In this document: piece by piece, positions 51,505 to 61,038 of the stretch | Position numbering within the stretch: position 1 is the first letter of the stretch | How the letters are laid out: each line of letters opens with the position of its first letter | NCBI RefSeq assembly: GCF_000429705.1 | Contig: NZ_KE386941.1 | Location: 682,001 to 746,000, forward strand | Reading direction: 5' to 3' | Origin: Alteribacter aurantiacus DSM 18675 | GTDB lineage: Bacteria; Bacillota; Bacilli; Bacillales; Salisediminibacteriaceae | Length of the DNA stretch: 64,000 bases | Notes under the pieces: model-generated | What the model was told of the DNA's origin: nothing | What the model saw: the letters and a program-made list of their open reading frames with translations, nothing else | Database searches by the model: none | Translations under genes and position numbers: made by a program

Positions 51505-52854
51505 ATGATTCGTTCAGTTATTATTGGCGTTTTAGCAGTAGCCGTTTTAGGCACAGGGTATTGGGGTTATTTAGAGCACCAAGAAAAAAATGCGATACTC
51601 ATACAATCCGAGAACAACTATCAACGAGCGTTCCACGAACTTTCATACAACTTGGATCATCTGCACGATGAGTTGGGGTCCACACTGGCAATGAACTCAA
51701 AAGAGAGGCTTTCACCTTCACTGACGGATGTGTGGAGAATTACATCCGAGGCTCAAAATGACCTTGGGCAACTCCCGTTGTCTCTCATGCCGTTTAGTAA
51801 AACAGAGGAGTTTCTCTATAAGATCGGTGATTTTTCATATCGAAATGCCGTTCGTGATTTAGAGCAAGACCCACTGTCGGAAGAAGAGTATGAATCCTTG
51901 AAAGAGCTTTATCATCAGTCTGGGGAGATCCAGGGAGAGATGAGAAAAGTTCAAAGTATGGTTCTTGAGGATCATCTAAAATGGATGGATGTTGAAATGG
52001 CTCTTGCATCTCAGGATGAACCTGGGGACAATGCTATTATCGACGGGTTTGAAGTCATCGATGAGAAAGCAGGCCAGTTCTCAGAGGCGAGCGTAGGCGA
52101 CGTCGGAAGCCGTACTCAACAGGACGAAGAAATCGCGAAAGCCGTTGAGGATCTGGAAGAAATTGATGAACAAGAAGCCGTTAATATTGCTGGAGAGTTT
52201 CTCGATCGTAAAGGCAAGCTTGAAGCAGATGTTGAAACAACAGGTGATGGATTGGACTATAAAGCCTATAGTTTAACAATCGAAGACCCTGAAGATGGAC
52301 ACTACATTTACATGGATATTACAAAAAAAGGTGGAAAACCGTTATATTTACTGGAAGACCGCCAAGTAGAGTCAGCTGAAGTGAGTTTGCATGAAGCATC
52401 ACAAAAAGCCAAAGAATTCCTTGATAAAAATGGTTTTGAAAACATGCAATTAGTGGATAGTAGACAATATGAAAATGTAGGCGTATTTGAATTCGCATAT
52501 GTTGTAGATGATATCCGAGTGTATACGGATGCTTCTGTCATCGAGGTAGCACTGGATAATAAAGATGTAATCGGTTATGAAGGGTTTTCTTACATCGCAA
52601 ACCATCAAAAAAGGAAGCCTATGGAAGCTTCCCTAAGTGAAGACGAAGCTAGGGAAAGGCTTAATCCAAGTCTGGAAGTGATGGAAGTTCATAAAGCGAT
52701 TATGGAAAACGAGTTGGAAGAAGAGGTTTTATGCTATGAATTCTTCGGTGTGATTGATGATGATACGTACCGAATTTTCATAAACGCAGACAATGGACGA
52801 GAAGAAAAAGTGCAAAAGATGGACCGGGCTGAGCCGGTTTATGATTTCGATTAA
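51505..52854 (+). CDS. ypeB: Germination protein YpeB
   Basis: 449-residue partner that stabilises SleB in the spore and holds it inactive. One N-terminal membrane segment (about 3-20), a helical domain, and three C-terminal PepSY-type repeats of about 75 residues each (for example 'VNIAGEFLDRKGKLEAD', 'SQKAKEFLDKNGFENM'). ATGGAGGTGAACGT precedes the ATG. Operon with sleB; a terminator follows. Confidence 0.94.
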   Translation: MIRSVIIGVLAVAVLGTGYWGYLEHQEKNAILIQSENNYQRAFHELSYNLDHLHDELGSTLAMNSKERLSPSLTDVWRITSEAQNDLGQLPLSLMPFSKTEEFLYKIGDFSYRNAVRDLEQDPLSEEEYESLKELYHQSGEIQGEMRKVQSMVLEDHLKWMDVEMALASQDEPGDNAIIDGFEVIDEKAGQFSEASVGDVGSRTQQDEEIAKAVEDLEEIDEQEAVNIAGEFLDRKGKLEADVETTGDGLDYKAYSLTIEDPEDGHYIYMDITKKGGKPLYLLEDRQVESAEVSLHEASQKAKEFLDKNGFENMQLVDSRQYENVGVFEFAYVVDDIRVYTDASVIEVALDNKDVIGYEGFSYIANHQKRKPMEASLSEDEARERLNPSLEVMEVHKAIMENELEEEVLCYEFFGVIDDDTYRIFINADNGREEKVQKMDRAEPVYDFD

Positions 52855-52859
52855 CAGAA

Positions 52860-52888
52860 AGGAGCGGCTACTAGTCGCTCTTTTTTCG
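52860..52888 (+). terminator. Terminator after ypeB
   Basis: Arms gagcg and cgctc around a 9-base loop, followed by seven T. A second hairpin (gtgactttt / aaaagtcac, 52917-52939) follows without a T run. Confidence 0.65.
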
Positions 52889-53120
52889 TGGTTTTTGAAT
52901 AAAACGAATGAGATATGTGACTTTTAACTGAAAAGTCACAGTTCTGAGTGCGAAGGCTAGCCTTTTTGGTGTTGAAACATTATGCTTTTTGTAAAATGAA
53001 GGAGGAATCCGATCATCTCCCTCGAACGTGTATTCAAGGGTGATTTTGGAGTTTGTTTATTAAGTGGTATTCATCACTTTTAAAATGGTATCAATTCGAT
53101 TATACAAGGAAGTGGCATTA

Positions 53121-53759
53121 GTGGTTTTAGTAGGTGAAACATTATTTATTGAACAAGAATCAAAGCGGTTCCGCAGTAAGGTAACAGACGTAACAGAAGA
53201 GTCGATCAGCATCCAAGAAATTTCAAGTAGCCACATCCAAAAAGGAAAAAAGGTAAAGTGTTGGTATCTGGGAAAGGATCAAGCCATTTATCTTTTTGAG
53301 ACTATTATTCAAGGCAAGGAAGCAACAAAGGTCCCTTCTCATATATTAAAACGTCCTCTCTCATCAAACGTGTTGAGAGTCCAGCGGAGGCACTATGTAC
53401 GTGTCGATGCTATGATGGATATTGTGGTTTACCCAACTGGAGAACAAGAAGAATCTTTTACTACCCTCTCCCTTGATATTAGTGGTGGCGGTATGAAGCT
53501 TGTGCTTCCTGACAACCATACACTAAAAGAAGATAATGAAGTCCGCATCCTGGTCCCATTGTATTTTGATCAGGAGGAGGTCGAATATTGTGATCTTAGT
53601 GCGAGGGTAGTTAGGGTGTTTTTTCACGATGGTATTGCGAAGGCATCGTTATCTTTCGATAATATCGCGGAGAAAGATCGGCAAAAGGTAATTCGGTATT
53701 GTTATGAGAGGCAGCTAATGAAAAGGCGCAAAGAAAAAACACTACAAATAGAGAATTGA
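53121..53759 (+). CDS. ypfA: PilZ-domain c-di-GMP receptor YpfA (MotI/DgrA)
   Basis: 212 residues: an N-terminal YcgR-like domain (1-95) and a C-terminal PilZ domain (about 98-205) with the c-di-GMP motif 'RVQRRHYVRV' (RxxxR) and 'DISGGGMKL' (DxSxxG). In B. subtilis the homologue binds c-di-GMP and acts as a clutch or brake on the flagellar motor. The GTG at 53121 follows AAGGAAGTGG; the frame is open to 53064 but without a site. No motility gene is nearby. Confidence 0.88.
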   Translation: MVLVGETLFIEQESKRFRSKVTDVTEESISIQEISSSHIQKGKKVKCWYLGKDQAIYLFETIIQGKEATKVPSHILKRPLSSNVLRVQRRHYVRVDAMMDIVVYPTGEQEESFTTLSLDISGGGMKLVLPDNHTLKEDNEVRILVPLYFDQEEVEYCDLSARVVRVFFHDGIAKASLSFDNIAEKDRQKVIRYCYERQLMKRRKEKTLQIEN

Positions 53760-53899
53760 AATGCCTTCATTTCCCTAAATGGGTTGAGGAATTTGGTTTA
53801 TATAAATAGACCTTATTGAATAAATTGTGATAATATAGACGAAAGAATTAGAATTTAAAAGAACGTAGCATTCGTTTCGTAATAGGAAGGAAATTCAAG

Positions 53900-54583
53900 A
53901 TGAAGCAACTAATGAATATTGCAATTGATGGACCCGCTGGTGCCGGCAAAAGCACCGTAGCAAGAGAAGTAGCTAAAGAATTATCGTACACGTATATTGA
54001 CACCGGTGCTATGTACCGCGCATTAACGTTTGAAGCTTTAAAGCAAAGCGTGGATGTACATAACGAACATCGAGTTATGGAAGTTCTTCAAGGAATGGAT
54101 ATTACCCTTGAAAATGAAGGTTTACATAGCCGGGTTTACGTCAATGGCGAAGAAGTAACAGAAGCCATTCGCACACACGAAGTGACAAGTAATGTTTCTT
54201 ATATTGCAAAACATGAACAAGTTCGTAAAGAGATGGTATATAAACAACAAGAGATGGCAAAAGCCAAACGTACCGTCATGGATGGCCGCGACATTGGAAC
54301 GGCAGTCCTTCCTGATGCGGAAGTGAAAGTCTTTTTGACCGCATCTGTAGATGAAAGGGCACGCCGTAGACACGAAGAGCACTTACAAAAGGGGATCCCA
54401 TCCGATTTGGATGTTTTGAAAGAAGAGATTGCCACAAGAGACAAAATTGATTCTGAACGAGAATTCGCTCCTTTGAAAAAAGCGAACGATGCCGTTGAAT
54501 TAGATTCCACATCCATGTCTATAAACGAAGTAATAGAGGCCATTTTAAAGCTTGTAAAAGAAAGGGCGAACACCGGTGAATAA
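53900..54583 (+). CDS. cmk: Cytidylate kinase
   Basis: 227-residue nucleoside monophosphate kinase that phosphorylates CMP and dCMP. Walker A 'IDGPAGAGKSTVAREVA', the CMP-binding 'YIDTGAMYRALT', and 'MDGRDIGTAVLPDAEVKVFL' are typical. AGGAAGGAAA precedes the ATG. It overlaps the next gene by 8 bases. Confidence 0.95.
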   Translation: MKQLMNIAIDGPAGAGKSTVAREVAKELSYTYIDTGAMYRALTFEALKQSVDVHNEHRVMEVLQGMDITLENEGLHSRVYVNGEEVTEAIRTHEVTSNVSYIAKHEQVRKEMVYKQQEMAKAKRTVMDGRDIGTAVLPDAEVKVFLTASVDERARRRHEEHLQKGIPSDLDVLKEEIATRDKIDSEREFAPLKKANDAVELDSTSMSINEVIEAILKLVKERANTGE

Positions 54584-55175
54584 AACGTTATTTCTCATAG
54601 GAAAATTTGTATGCCGAAGCTTTTTTAGGATCTTTTACAGGGTTCGGGTTCATGGCAGAAGCAACATTCCTTCAGACGGTGGCGTTCTTCTATGCAGTAA
54701 TCATATTCACAACCTTGACCCTCCTTTTTTAGGTGCATTCCTTAAGAGGAATACAAGATATATGGCCAAAAGTGAATTGTTCACAAAACCGATCTTAAAA
54801 GGGCTTCTTCCAAAACTTGGAGCTTTTCCGATTAGAAGAGGCATGAGTGACAGGCAAGCCCTGCGCACAGGATTAACTTTACTTAAAGAAGAAGAGATGA
54901 TTGGCGTTTTTCCTGAAGGAACAAGAAGCAAGACCGGTAAGCTTGGGAAAGGGCTTACAGGTGTTGGATTTTTCGCACTTCGTTCCAATGCCCATGTCGT
55001 CCCAAGCGCGATTATCGGTTCTTATAAACCTTTCTCGACGTTAACAATTATTTACGGCAAGCCGGTAGATATGCAAGAATTAAGAGACAACAAAGTATCG
55101 GCAGAAGAAGCTACTGAAGCAATTATGAAAGCCATTGAAGACATACTAGTCCAGTACGAAAACGAAAAAGGGTAG
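54576..55175 (+). CDS. plsC: 1-acyl-sn-glycerol-3-phosphate acyltransferase
   Basis: 199 residues with one N-terminal hydrophobic segment. It makes phosphatidic acid from lysophosphatidate. The acyltransferase motifs are 'CSNHIHNLDPPFLG' (Hx4D) and 'VFPEGTRSKTGKLG'. The GTG start overlaps the end of cmk; a plsC-type gene between cmk and ypfD is common in bacilli. Confidence 0.9.
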   Translation: MNKTLFLIGKFVCRSFFRIFYRVRVHGRSNIPSDGGVLLCSNHIHNLDPPFLGAFLKRNTRYMAKSELFTKPILKGLLPKLGAFPIRRGMSDRQALRTGLTLLKEEEMIGVFPEGTRSKTGKLGKGLTGVGFFALRSNAHVVPSAIIGSYKPFSTLTIIYGKPVDMQELRDNKVSAEEATEAIMKAIEDILVQYENEKG

Positions 55176-55250
55176 AACTTTCACATTGAGTGGAAGATTA
55201 AAATAAGTTTCAACGTCCCGGTTTTACGGGGGATTAGGGAGGTAGTGTCA

Positions 55251-56405
55251 ATGTCAGAAGAAATGAACAAAGAAATGGCGGAAGTAAAGTCTTTTTCCGT
55301 TGGGGAAATTGTTACCGGTACGGTGACGAAAGTAGAGGAAAAACAAGCGTATGTCAACGTCGGATATAAAACAGATGGCGTTGTTCCAATCAGCGAACTT
55401 TCTAGTTTGCATGTTGAGAAAGTAAGCGATGTCTTGTCTGAAGGAGACGAGATTCAATTAAAAGTGACCAAAGCTTCCGACGACGAGCTTGTGTTATCTA
55501 AACGTGCCGTAGCTGCTGAAAAAGCATGGGCTGATATGGAAGAGAAGCTTGAAAGTGGAGACACGTTCAATGCTGAGGTAGCTGATGTTGTTAAAGGCGG
55601 ACTGGTAGTGGATGTAGGGGTTCGAGGGTTCATCCCAGCCTCGCTTGTCGAACGCCATTACGTAGAAGATTTTTCCGATTACAAAGGTAAGTCTCTTCGA
55701 TTAAAAGTTGTAGAAATGGACCGTGAAAAGAACAAACTGATCCTTTCTCAAAGAGCGGTGCTAGACGCTGAAGCCCAAAATCGGAAGCGTTCGACCCTTG
55801 AAAACATCCATGAAGGCGATGTGATTGAAGGGACAGTTCAACGTCTGACGGATTTCGGTGCGTTTGTTGACATCGGCGGCGTTGATGGGTTGGTGCACAT
55901 TTCTCAAATGGCACATCATCATGTGGAAACACCTTCAGAGGTAGTGAATGAAGGAGACAAGATCCAAGTAAAGGTACTGGGGGTAGACCCAGATAACGAA
56001 AGAATATCCTTATCCATTAAAGAAACACTACCAGGACCATGGGAGCAAATTGAAGGAAAAGTGAAGTCCGGGGATGTCGTATCTGGCCACGTAAAACGAC
56101 TAGTTTCATTCGGTGCATTTATTGAGATTGCTCCCGGTGTTGAGGGCTTGGTACACATCTCTCAAATTGCAAACCGACACATCGGTACACCAGGTGAGGT
56201 TCTTGAAGAAGGTCAAGAAGTTCAAGCTAAAGTACTTGATGTGAACATTAGCGATAAGCGTATTTCTTTGAGTATCCGCTCTTTAGAAGAAGAAGCTGAA
56301 GTGAAACAAAACAAGAAAATAGAAAAAGAATATCAAAAAGAAGAAGAAGGTTCCGGTTTTTCCCTTGGTGATATGATCGGTGACCAATTAAAGAAATATA
56401 AATAA
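55251..56405 (+). CDS. ypfD: S1 RNA-binding domain protein YpfD (RpsA homologue)
   Basis: 384 residues with four S1 domains of about 70-75 residues each, starting near 17, 102, 187 and 272 ('GEIVTGTVTKVEEKQAYVNV', 'GDVIEGTVQRLTDFGAFVDI', 'GDVVSGHVKRLVSFGAFIEI' are three of the strand-1 regions). A lysine- and glutamate-rich tail follows. It is shorter than proteobacterial ribosomal protein S1 with six domains, and it is not essential in B. subtilis. GGGAGGTAG precedes the ATG at 55251. Confidence 0.92.
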   Translation: MSEEMNKEMAEVKSFSVGEIVTGTVTKVEEKQAYVNVGYKTDGVVPISELSSLHVEKVSDVLSEGDEIQLKVTKASDDELVLSKRAVAAEKAWADMEEKLESGDTFNAEVADVVKGGLVVDVGVRGFIPASLVERHYVEDFSDYKGKSLRLKVVEMDREKNKLILSQRAVLDAEAQNRKRSTLENIHEGDVIEGTVQRLTDFGAFVDIGGVDGLVHISQMAHHHVETPSEVVNEGDKIQVKVLGVDPDNERISLSIKETLPGPWEQIEGKVKSGDVVSGHVKRLVSFGAFIEIAPGVEGLVHISQIANRHIGTPGEVLEEGQEVQAKVLDVNISDKRISLSIRSLEEEAEVKQNKKIEKEYQKEEEGSGFSLGDMIGDQLKKYK

Positions 56406-56429
56406 CATATCGATTGAAGGTGACGTTGG

Positions 56430-57485
56430 ATGAGCAGAGCCAAAAGAAAAGTGGATCACATTGAAGGTGCTTTACTCTCTGGGCAAGCAAGACATTCGGG
56501 GTTTGATGATATCTCCTTTGTTCATCAGAGTTTACCGAATACAGACTCATCCGCGATTCAACTTGATACTAAAATCGGCGAACTGACTACCAGTTCGCCG
56601 ATTTTTATCAATGCGATGACCGGTGGTGGGGGAGGAGCTACTGAAGAGATAAATGGTGCTCTTGCTGAAGCGGCGAGTGAATTAAACATCCCAATCGCAG
56701 TAGGATCGCAAATGAGTGCACTAAAAGACCCATCAGAAAGACGCACGTACGAGACTGTGAGAAAGTACAACAAAAACGGTATTGTGTTTGGGAATGTAGG
56801 GAGCGAAGCGACGGTCGATCAAGCGAAAGACTGTGTAGACATGCTTGAGGCAGATGCCTTGCAAATTCACTTGAATGTCATTCAAGAGTTAGTCATGCCG
56901 GAAGGGGATCGTACCTTCGAAGGAGCATTATCACGCATTGAAGCGATTTGCAAACAGGTGGACGTACCTGTGATTGTGAAAGAGGTTGGGTTTGGCACCA
57001 GTTCGGAATCGGCAAGGAAGTTAGTTGATGCTGGGGTGTCAATCATTGATGCAGGAGGATTTGGTGGAACCAATTTCTCCTTAATTGAAAACCAGCGCAG
57101 AGAACATAAAATGACGTTCTTTAACGATTGGGGAATTCCAACAGCCTCATCAATTGCGGAAGTTGTAAACGTTTGTCCCGATAAAGTCATTTTGGCATCC
57201 GGGGGGATACAATCAGCATTGGATATTGCTAAGTGCCTAGCTCTAGGAGCAAACTCTTGCGGGATGGCAGGTCAGGTCTTAAAATGGGTTAAACAAGGTG
57301 GAGCGGATGAAGTCGTTCATCGAATTCAACATGTTCAAAAAGAGTTGCGTTGGATAATGACAGCATTAGGAATAACCCAGACCTCTTCGTTTCGCCATGT
57401 ACCGATTGTCATCTCAGGTCATACTCATCATTGGCTTAATGAAAGAGGGATTGACACAACGCAATTCAGCCGCCGTTCTATGTAA
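56430..57485 (+). CDS. fni: Type 2 isopentenyl-diphosphate delta-isomerase
   Basis: FMN-dependent isomerase of isopentenyl and dimethylallyl diphosphate. 351 residues, close to the B. subtilis length. Typical motifs are 'RAKRKVDHIEGAL' at the N-terminus, 'INAMTGGGGGATEEINGALA' (FMN/substrate loop), 'QIHLNVIQELVMPEGDR', and 'VIVKEVGFG'. AAGGTGACG precedes the ATG, 24 bases after ypfD. Confidence 0.94.
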   Translation: MSRAKRKVDHIEGALLSGQARHSGFDDISFVHQSLPNTDSSAIQLDTKIGELTTSSPIFINAMTGGGGGATEEINGALAEAASELNIPIAVGSQMSALKDPSERRTYETVRKYNKNGIVFGNVGSEATVDQAKDCVDMLEADALQIHLNVIQELVMPEGDRTFEGALSRIEAICKQVDVPVIVKEVGFGTSSESARKLVDAGVSIIDAGGFGGTNFSLIENQRREHKMTFFNDWGIPTASSIAEVVNVCPDKVILASGGIQSALDIAKCLALGANSCGMAGQVLKWVKQGGADEVVHRIQHVQKELRWIMTALGITQTSSFRHVPIVISGHTHHWLNERGIDTTQFSRRSM

Positions 57486-57529
57486 AGAGACAATATGATT
57501 TTGATAAAGCTGTACTATGCATTTTAAAT

Positions 57530-57577
57530 AAAAGGCACTGAAAACGGTCTGTTTACTGTTTCAGTGCCTTTTTTTTA
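57530..57577 (+). terminator. Terminator after fni
   Basis: Perfect arms aaaaggcactgaaa and tttcagtgcctttt around a 15-base loop, then more T. Confidence 0.9.
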
Positions 57578-57955
57578 TTTGTTTTGGAAATTAGATTTTC
57601 TCTTAAATGTGGATAACTATTCTGTGTATATCTTATCTTTAATTCGTCTAGCTCCAGTGCATACGTGATCGAGATCATTTTATTCCTACAGATGAAGCCA
57701 AAAAGCGGACTCATTTTGGAGGCTTCCCTTAAATGCTTGTACTTCCACTGGAAGGGCAACGAATGCTTTCGCCATTGTGTGCGAAAAGCCAAGTTTTCTT
57801 TTACGCTCGTGACTGATGCGCTTGCACGTTTGTTCCTCGCTGGAATCTACATAGTTATTTTCAGCTATGTTTTTTCATTGGGCGGGTTTTCACCTAAACA
57901 CATGATTTACTTCTAGCTCGCCTCTAAATAGAAAATATACGAATTAATGTGTTGG
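57578..57955. other. Intergenic stretch, possibly a decayed repeat
   Basis: No gene that I can support. The words TCGTCTAGCTCCAGTGCATA (57643-57662) and CCTCGCTGGAATCTAC (57836-57851) resemble parts of intergenic repeats seen in bacilli, so this may be a decayed copy. An 83-codon frame at 57665 lacks a ribosome binding site. Confidence 0.35.
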
Positions 57956-58093
57956 TTACCTCTCACGCTGTCTTTTATTAGCACTTGTTGCATTTTCCAA
58001 TTCCGTCGCTCCATCGTAGTGAATAGATTGATCCCTGTCGGATTCTACTCTCTTTGATTGCTTTAACTTCTTTTCTTGGCGGTCTTTACCCAT
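57956..58093 (-). CDS. ypzI: YpzI family small protein
   Basis: 45 residues, very hydrophilic, beginning MGKDRQEKKLK and containing 'RVESDRDQSIHYDGATELE', the conserved YpzI pattern. AAAGGAGGTGGGATTT before the ATG on the minus strand is a near-perfect ribosome binding site. B. subtilis ypzI lies in the same place, between fni and yphA. Function unknown. Confidence 0.85.
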   Translation of the reverse strand: MGKDRQEKKLKQSKRVESDRDQSIHYDGATELENATSANKRQRER

Positions 58094-58173
58094 AAATCCC
58101 ACCTCCTTTTTACATACTGACGTATATTTTCCCCCTTTTTCTGACGATTATGTAAATGAAGGAGGTGTGGTCG

Positions 58174-58803
58174 ATGGGGGGATTTTGGTTCTTTTGGACA
58201 ATGTGGCTCGTGGTGTTGTATCTTACTTTTTTTTATGATTCGAAAGTTAGGTCTTATTATTTGTCCTTTCTCTTTGTGATCATGATCGTTACTCTTTTTT
58301 CTTTTGATTTATATGACGTAACTATAAATAGCGGAGCTGTTCTTTTGTTATTATTTGGCTATTGGCTTTTGCGCAAAGAAAATAAGATACCTTTATTTAA
58401 AACGATGCTACTAAGTGTTGGAATTGCTCTGTTGTGTGGTTGGTTAGAATTTGTATACTACTATGAGCCCGTGTGGATGTTATATTCTCACAGTGTAACT
58501 TCAATCGTGCTCATTTCCGCATTGGTCATTTTCTTAGGGAAAAGGCTAAGATATCGTTTGTCGGCGTTATTGACAGGCTACTTTCAAGGCCAAATCGGAT
58601 TTTATTTCTTTCTCATGGTCACGTCAAGAGCAGGTCCGGAAATGTATGTAATTGGTTCTTTGGAGAGCTTGAATGTTTTCGCTCTGTCGTTTTTAGTCGT
58701 CAGTCTTTTTAATGGCGTAGAATGGATGGCTACTCGTTTAAGAGAGCGTGTGCTTTCATCATTGGGCCCAGGATACATTCAACCTAAGAAGGTCAATGTA
58801 TAA
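58174..58803 (+). CDS. yphA: YphA family membrane protein
   Basis: 209 residues with about seven membrane segments and a short basic tail. The function is unknown. AAGGAGGTGTGG precedes the ATG at 58174, whereas the upstream in-frame ATG at 58156 overlaps that site. Its place before der matches B. subtilis yphA. Confidence 0.82.
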   Translation: MGGFWFFWTMWLVVLYLTFFYDSKVRSYYLSFLFVIMIVTLFSFDLYDVTINSGAVLLLLFGYWLLRKENKIPLFKTMLLSVGIALLCGWLEFVYYYEPVWMLYSHSVTSIVLISALVIFLGKRLRYRLSALLTGYFQGQIGFYFFLMVTSRAGPEMYVIGSLESLNVFALSFLVVSLFNGVEWMATRLRERVLSSLGPGYIQPKKVNV

Positions 58804-58875
58804 CCTTAACAGTAGATGAATGAAGGTTTGTTAAGGTTGTCTTCTTTTGATATAATAAGTAGGTTGATTCTAGCT

Positions 58876-58908
58876 GACCCTTCTTGACAAAGGAAGGGTC
58901 TTCTTTAT
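58876..58908 (+). terminator. Probable terminator after yphA
   Basis: Perfect 8-bp stem gacccttc / gaagggtc with a 9-base loop, followed by ttcttta. Confidence 0.6.
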
Positions 58909-59001
58909 GACATAATAAGCGCAACATTTTTTAAGAAAACAATGATGAACAAATATTATTTAATCCCTTAAAGAATGTAGTAAAGAAAGAGAGGGCTTAA
59001 C

Positions 59002-60318
59002 ATGCCTAAACCAGTAGTTGCCATTGTTGGACGTCCGAATGTAGGAAAATCCACAATATTTAACCGAATAGTAGGAGAACGTATTGCAATTGTAGAAGAT
59101 AAACCAGGAGTAACCCGTGATCGTATATACGGGAACGGCGAGTGGTTAAACCACGAATTTCATTTAATCGATACTGGCGGTATCGAAATGGCAGATGAAC
59201 CTTTGCTCAATCAAATGCGTTATCAGGCTGAATTGGCCATTGAAGAGGCTGATGTTATTATCTTTGTCGTAAACGGCCGAGACGGGATTACAGCAGCGGA
59301 TGAGGAAGTATCACAGCTATTATTCCGTTCCAAAAAGCCAATCGTGCTTGGGGTTAACAAGATGGACGACCCTACCCTTCATGAAAAGATGTATGAGTTT
59401 TACAGTTTAGGTATTGGAGATCCAGTAGCCATTTCCGGTTCTCACGGTCTTGGACTTGGAGACTTGCTTGATGAAGTGACGGGGAGATTCGAAAACATCA
59501 TTGAAGACGATTACGATGAAGAAACGGTTCGAATTAGTTTGATCGGCCGACCGAACGTCGGGAAAAGCTCACTTGTTAATGCCATGCTCGGAGAAGAACG
59601 AGTCATTGTAAGTGATATTCCCGGTACAACGAGAGATGCTATTGATACGCCATTTGAAAGGGACGGAAAAGACTACGTCATTATTGATACAGCCGGAATG
59701 CGTAAAAAAGGCAAAGTATACGAAACAACTGAAAAATATAGTGTCATTCGTGCTATGAGAGCCATTGAACGTTCTGACGTTGTCTTAATGGTTATTAATG
59801 CCGAAGAAGGTCTTATTGAACAAGACAAGCGGATTGCAGGGTATGCTCATGAAGAAGGACGAGCGATCATCATCGTCGTAAACAAATGGGATGTTGTTGA
59901 AAAAGACGATAAAACCTTAAGGGAATTTGAGCAAAAAATTCGTGACGAATTTTTGTTCATGGATTATGCTCCAATTTTGTTTGTGTCAGCAAAAACAAAA
60001 CAAAGGTTGCATAAAGTGCTTCCGTTAGTCGAGTTGGTGAGCGAATCACACAACCAGCGTGTACCGACCAATGTGTTAAACGATTTGATCGTTGACGCTG
60101 TCACTATGAATCCGACTCCAACAGATCACGGTGGTCGTAGACTGCGAATCAATTATGCTACACAAGTAGCAGTTGCACCGCCTACATTTGTTTTATTCGT
60201 TAATGACCCTGAACTCTTGCACTTCTCGTATCGTCGTTATTTGGAAAACAAGGTACGTGATACGTTTGACTTCACGGGGACGCCAATTAATATTTACGCA
60301 CGAAAGAAAAATGACTAG
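59002..60318 (+). CDS. der: GTPase Der (EngA)
   Basis: Essential tandem GTPase for maturation of the large ribosomal subunit. 438 residues: first G domain (1-165) with 'GRPNVGKSTIFNRI' and 'DTGGIE', second G domain (about 175-345) with 'GRPNVGKSSLVNAM', 'DTAGMRKKGKV' and 'NKWD', and a C-terminal KH-like domain. AGAGAGGGC precedes the ATG. Confidence 0.96.
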   Translation: MPKPVVAIVGRPNVGKSTIFNRIVGERIAIVEDKPGVTRDRIYGNGEWLNHEFHLIDTGGIEMADEPLLNQMRYQAELAIEEADVIIFVVNGRDGITAADEEVSQLLFRSKKPIVLGVNKMDDPTLHEKMYEFYSLGIGDPVAISGSHGLGLGDLLDEVTGRFENIIEDDYDEETVRISLIGRPNVGKSSLVNAMLGEERVIVSDIPGTTRDAIDTPFERDGKDYVIIDTAGMRKKGKVYETTEKYSVIRAMRAIERSDVVLMVINAEEGLIEQDKRIAGYAHEEGRAIIIVVNKWDVVEKDDKTLREFEQKIRDEFLFMDYAPILFVSAKTKQRLHKVLPLVELVSESHNQRVPTNVLNDLIVDAVTMNPTPTDHGGRRLRINYATQVAVAPPTFVLFVNDPELLHFSYRRYLENKVRDTFDFTGTPINIYARKKND

Positions 60319-60409
60319 AGTGAGCTGAACCGGCAGGCGGATTGGATGGTCCGCCTGTTACCATTAAGGACTCGTTGATACATACATTTAGGAAAAGCGG
60401 GGGGATGGG

Positions 60410-61024
60410 ATGTACATGATCATATCCGTCATTGTGGCGTATTTACTTGGTTCAATTAGTTTTAGTGTTATTATTGCTAAGAAGCTTAGACAAGTGGATA
60501 TACGTCAGCATGGCAGTGGTAATGCAGGCGCTACGAATACGTTAAGGGTACTAGGTGTAGGGCCGGCAATTGTCGTTTTGCTACTAGATTGCTTTAAAGG
60601 TGTAATCGCCGTTATAGTGGCGTTGCTTTTAACCGGTGGAGATGCGTTTACTGCGAGTGCAGCAGGATTGGCAGCTATTATTGGCCACAATTGGCCTGTA
60701 TATTATGGCTTCAAAGGTGGTAAGGGAGTAGCCACAACCATTGGTGTGTTGGCAACATTAGTATTAATGCCTGCTCTTTTTGCAGGAGCAATTGCGATTT
60801 TATCAATTATCTTAACCCGATATGTTTCATTGGGATCTTTACTTTTTATCTCCGGAACAACGTTGTTTGTTTTTATTTTCAGTATTGTTAGCTCTTATTC
60901 AAATGACTATTTATATGCGTTGCTAGCCATTACGGCTTTATCTTTTTGGCGACACCGATCAAATATTGAAAGACTTCTAAAAGGTACAGAAAGTAAAATC
61001 GGTCAAAAAGCAACTACAAATTAA
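60410..61024 (+). CDS. plsY: Glycerol-3-phosphate acyltransferase PlsY
   Basis: 204-residue membrane enzyme that acylates glycerol-3-phosphate with acyl phosphate, the first step of phospholipid synthesis. The motifs 'LLGSISFSVIIAK', 'GSGNAGATNTLRVLG', and 'GHNWPVYYGFKGGKGVATT' are diagnostic. It stands beside gpsA, which makes its substrate. GCGGGGGG precedes the ATG. In B. subtilis plsY (yneS) is elsewhere, so this arrangement differs. Confidence 0.95.
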   Translation: MYMIISVIVAYLLGSISFSVIIAKKLRQVDIRQHGSGNAGATNTLRVLGVGPAIVVLLLDCFKGVIAVIVALLLTGGDAFTASAAGLAAIIGHNWPVYYGFKGGKGVATTIGVLATLVLMPALFAGAIAILSIILTRYVSLGSLLFISGTTLFVFIFSIVSSYSNDYLYALLAITALSFWRHRSNIERLLKGTESKIGQKATTN

Positions 61025-61038
61025 AAGGGGTGCTACCA

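Noticed and set aside
57665..57916. 83-codon frame between fni and ypzI
   Set aside because: No ribosome binding site, no recognisable domain, and the stretch resembles intergenic repeat DNA.
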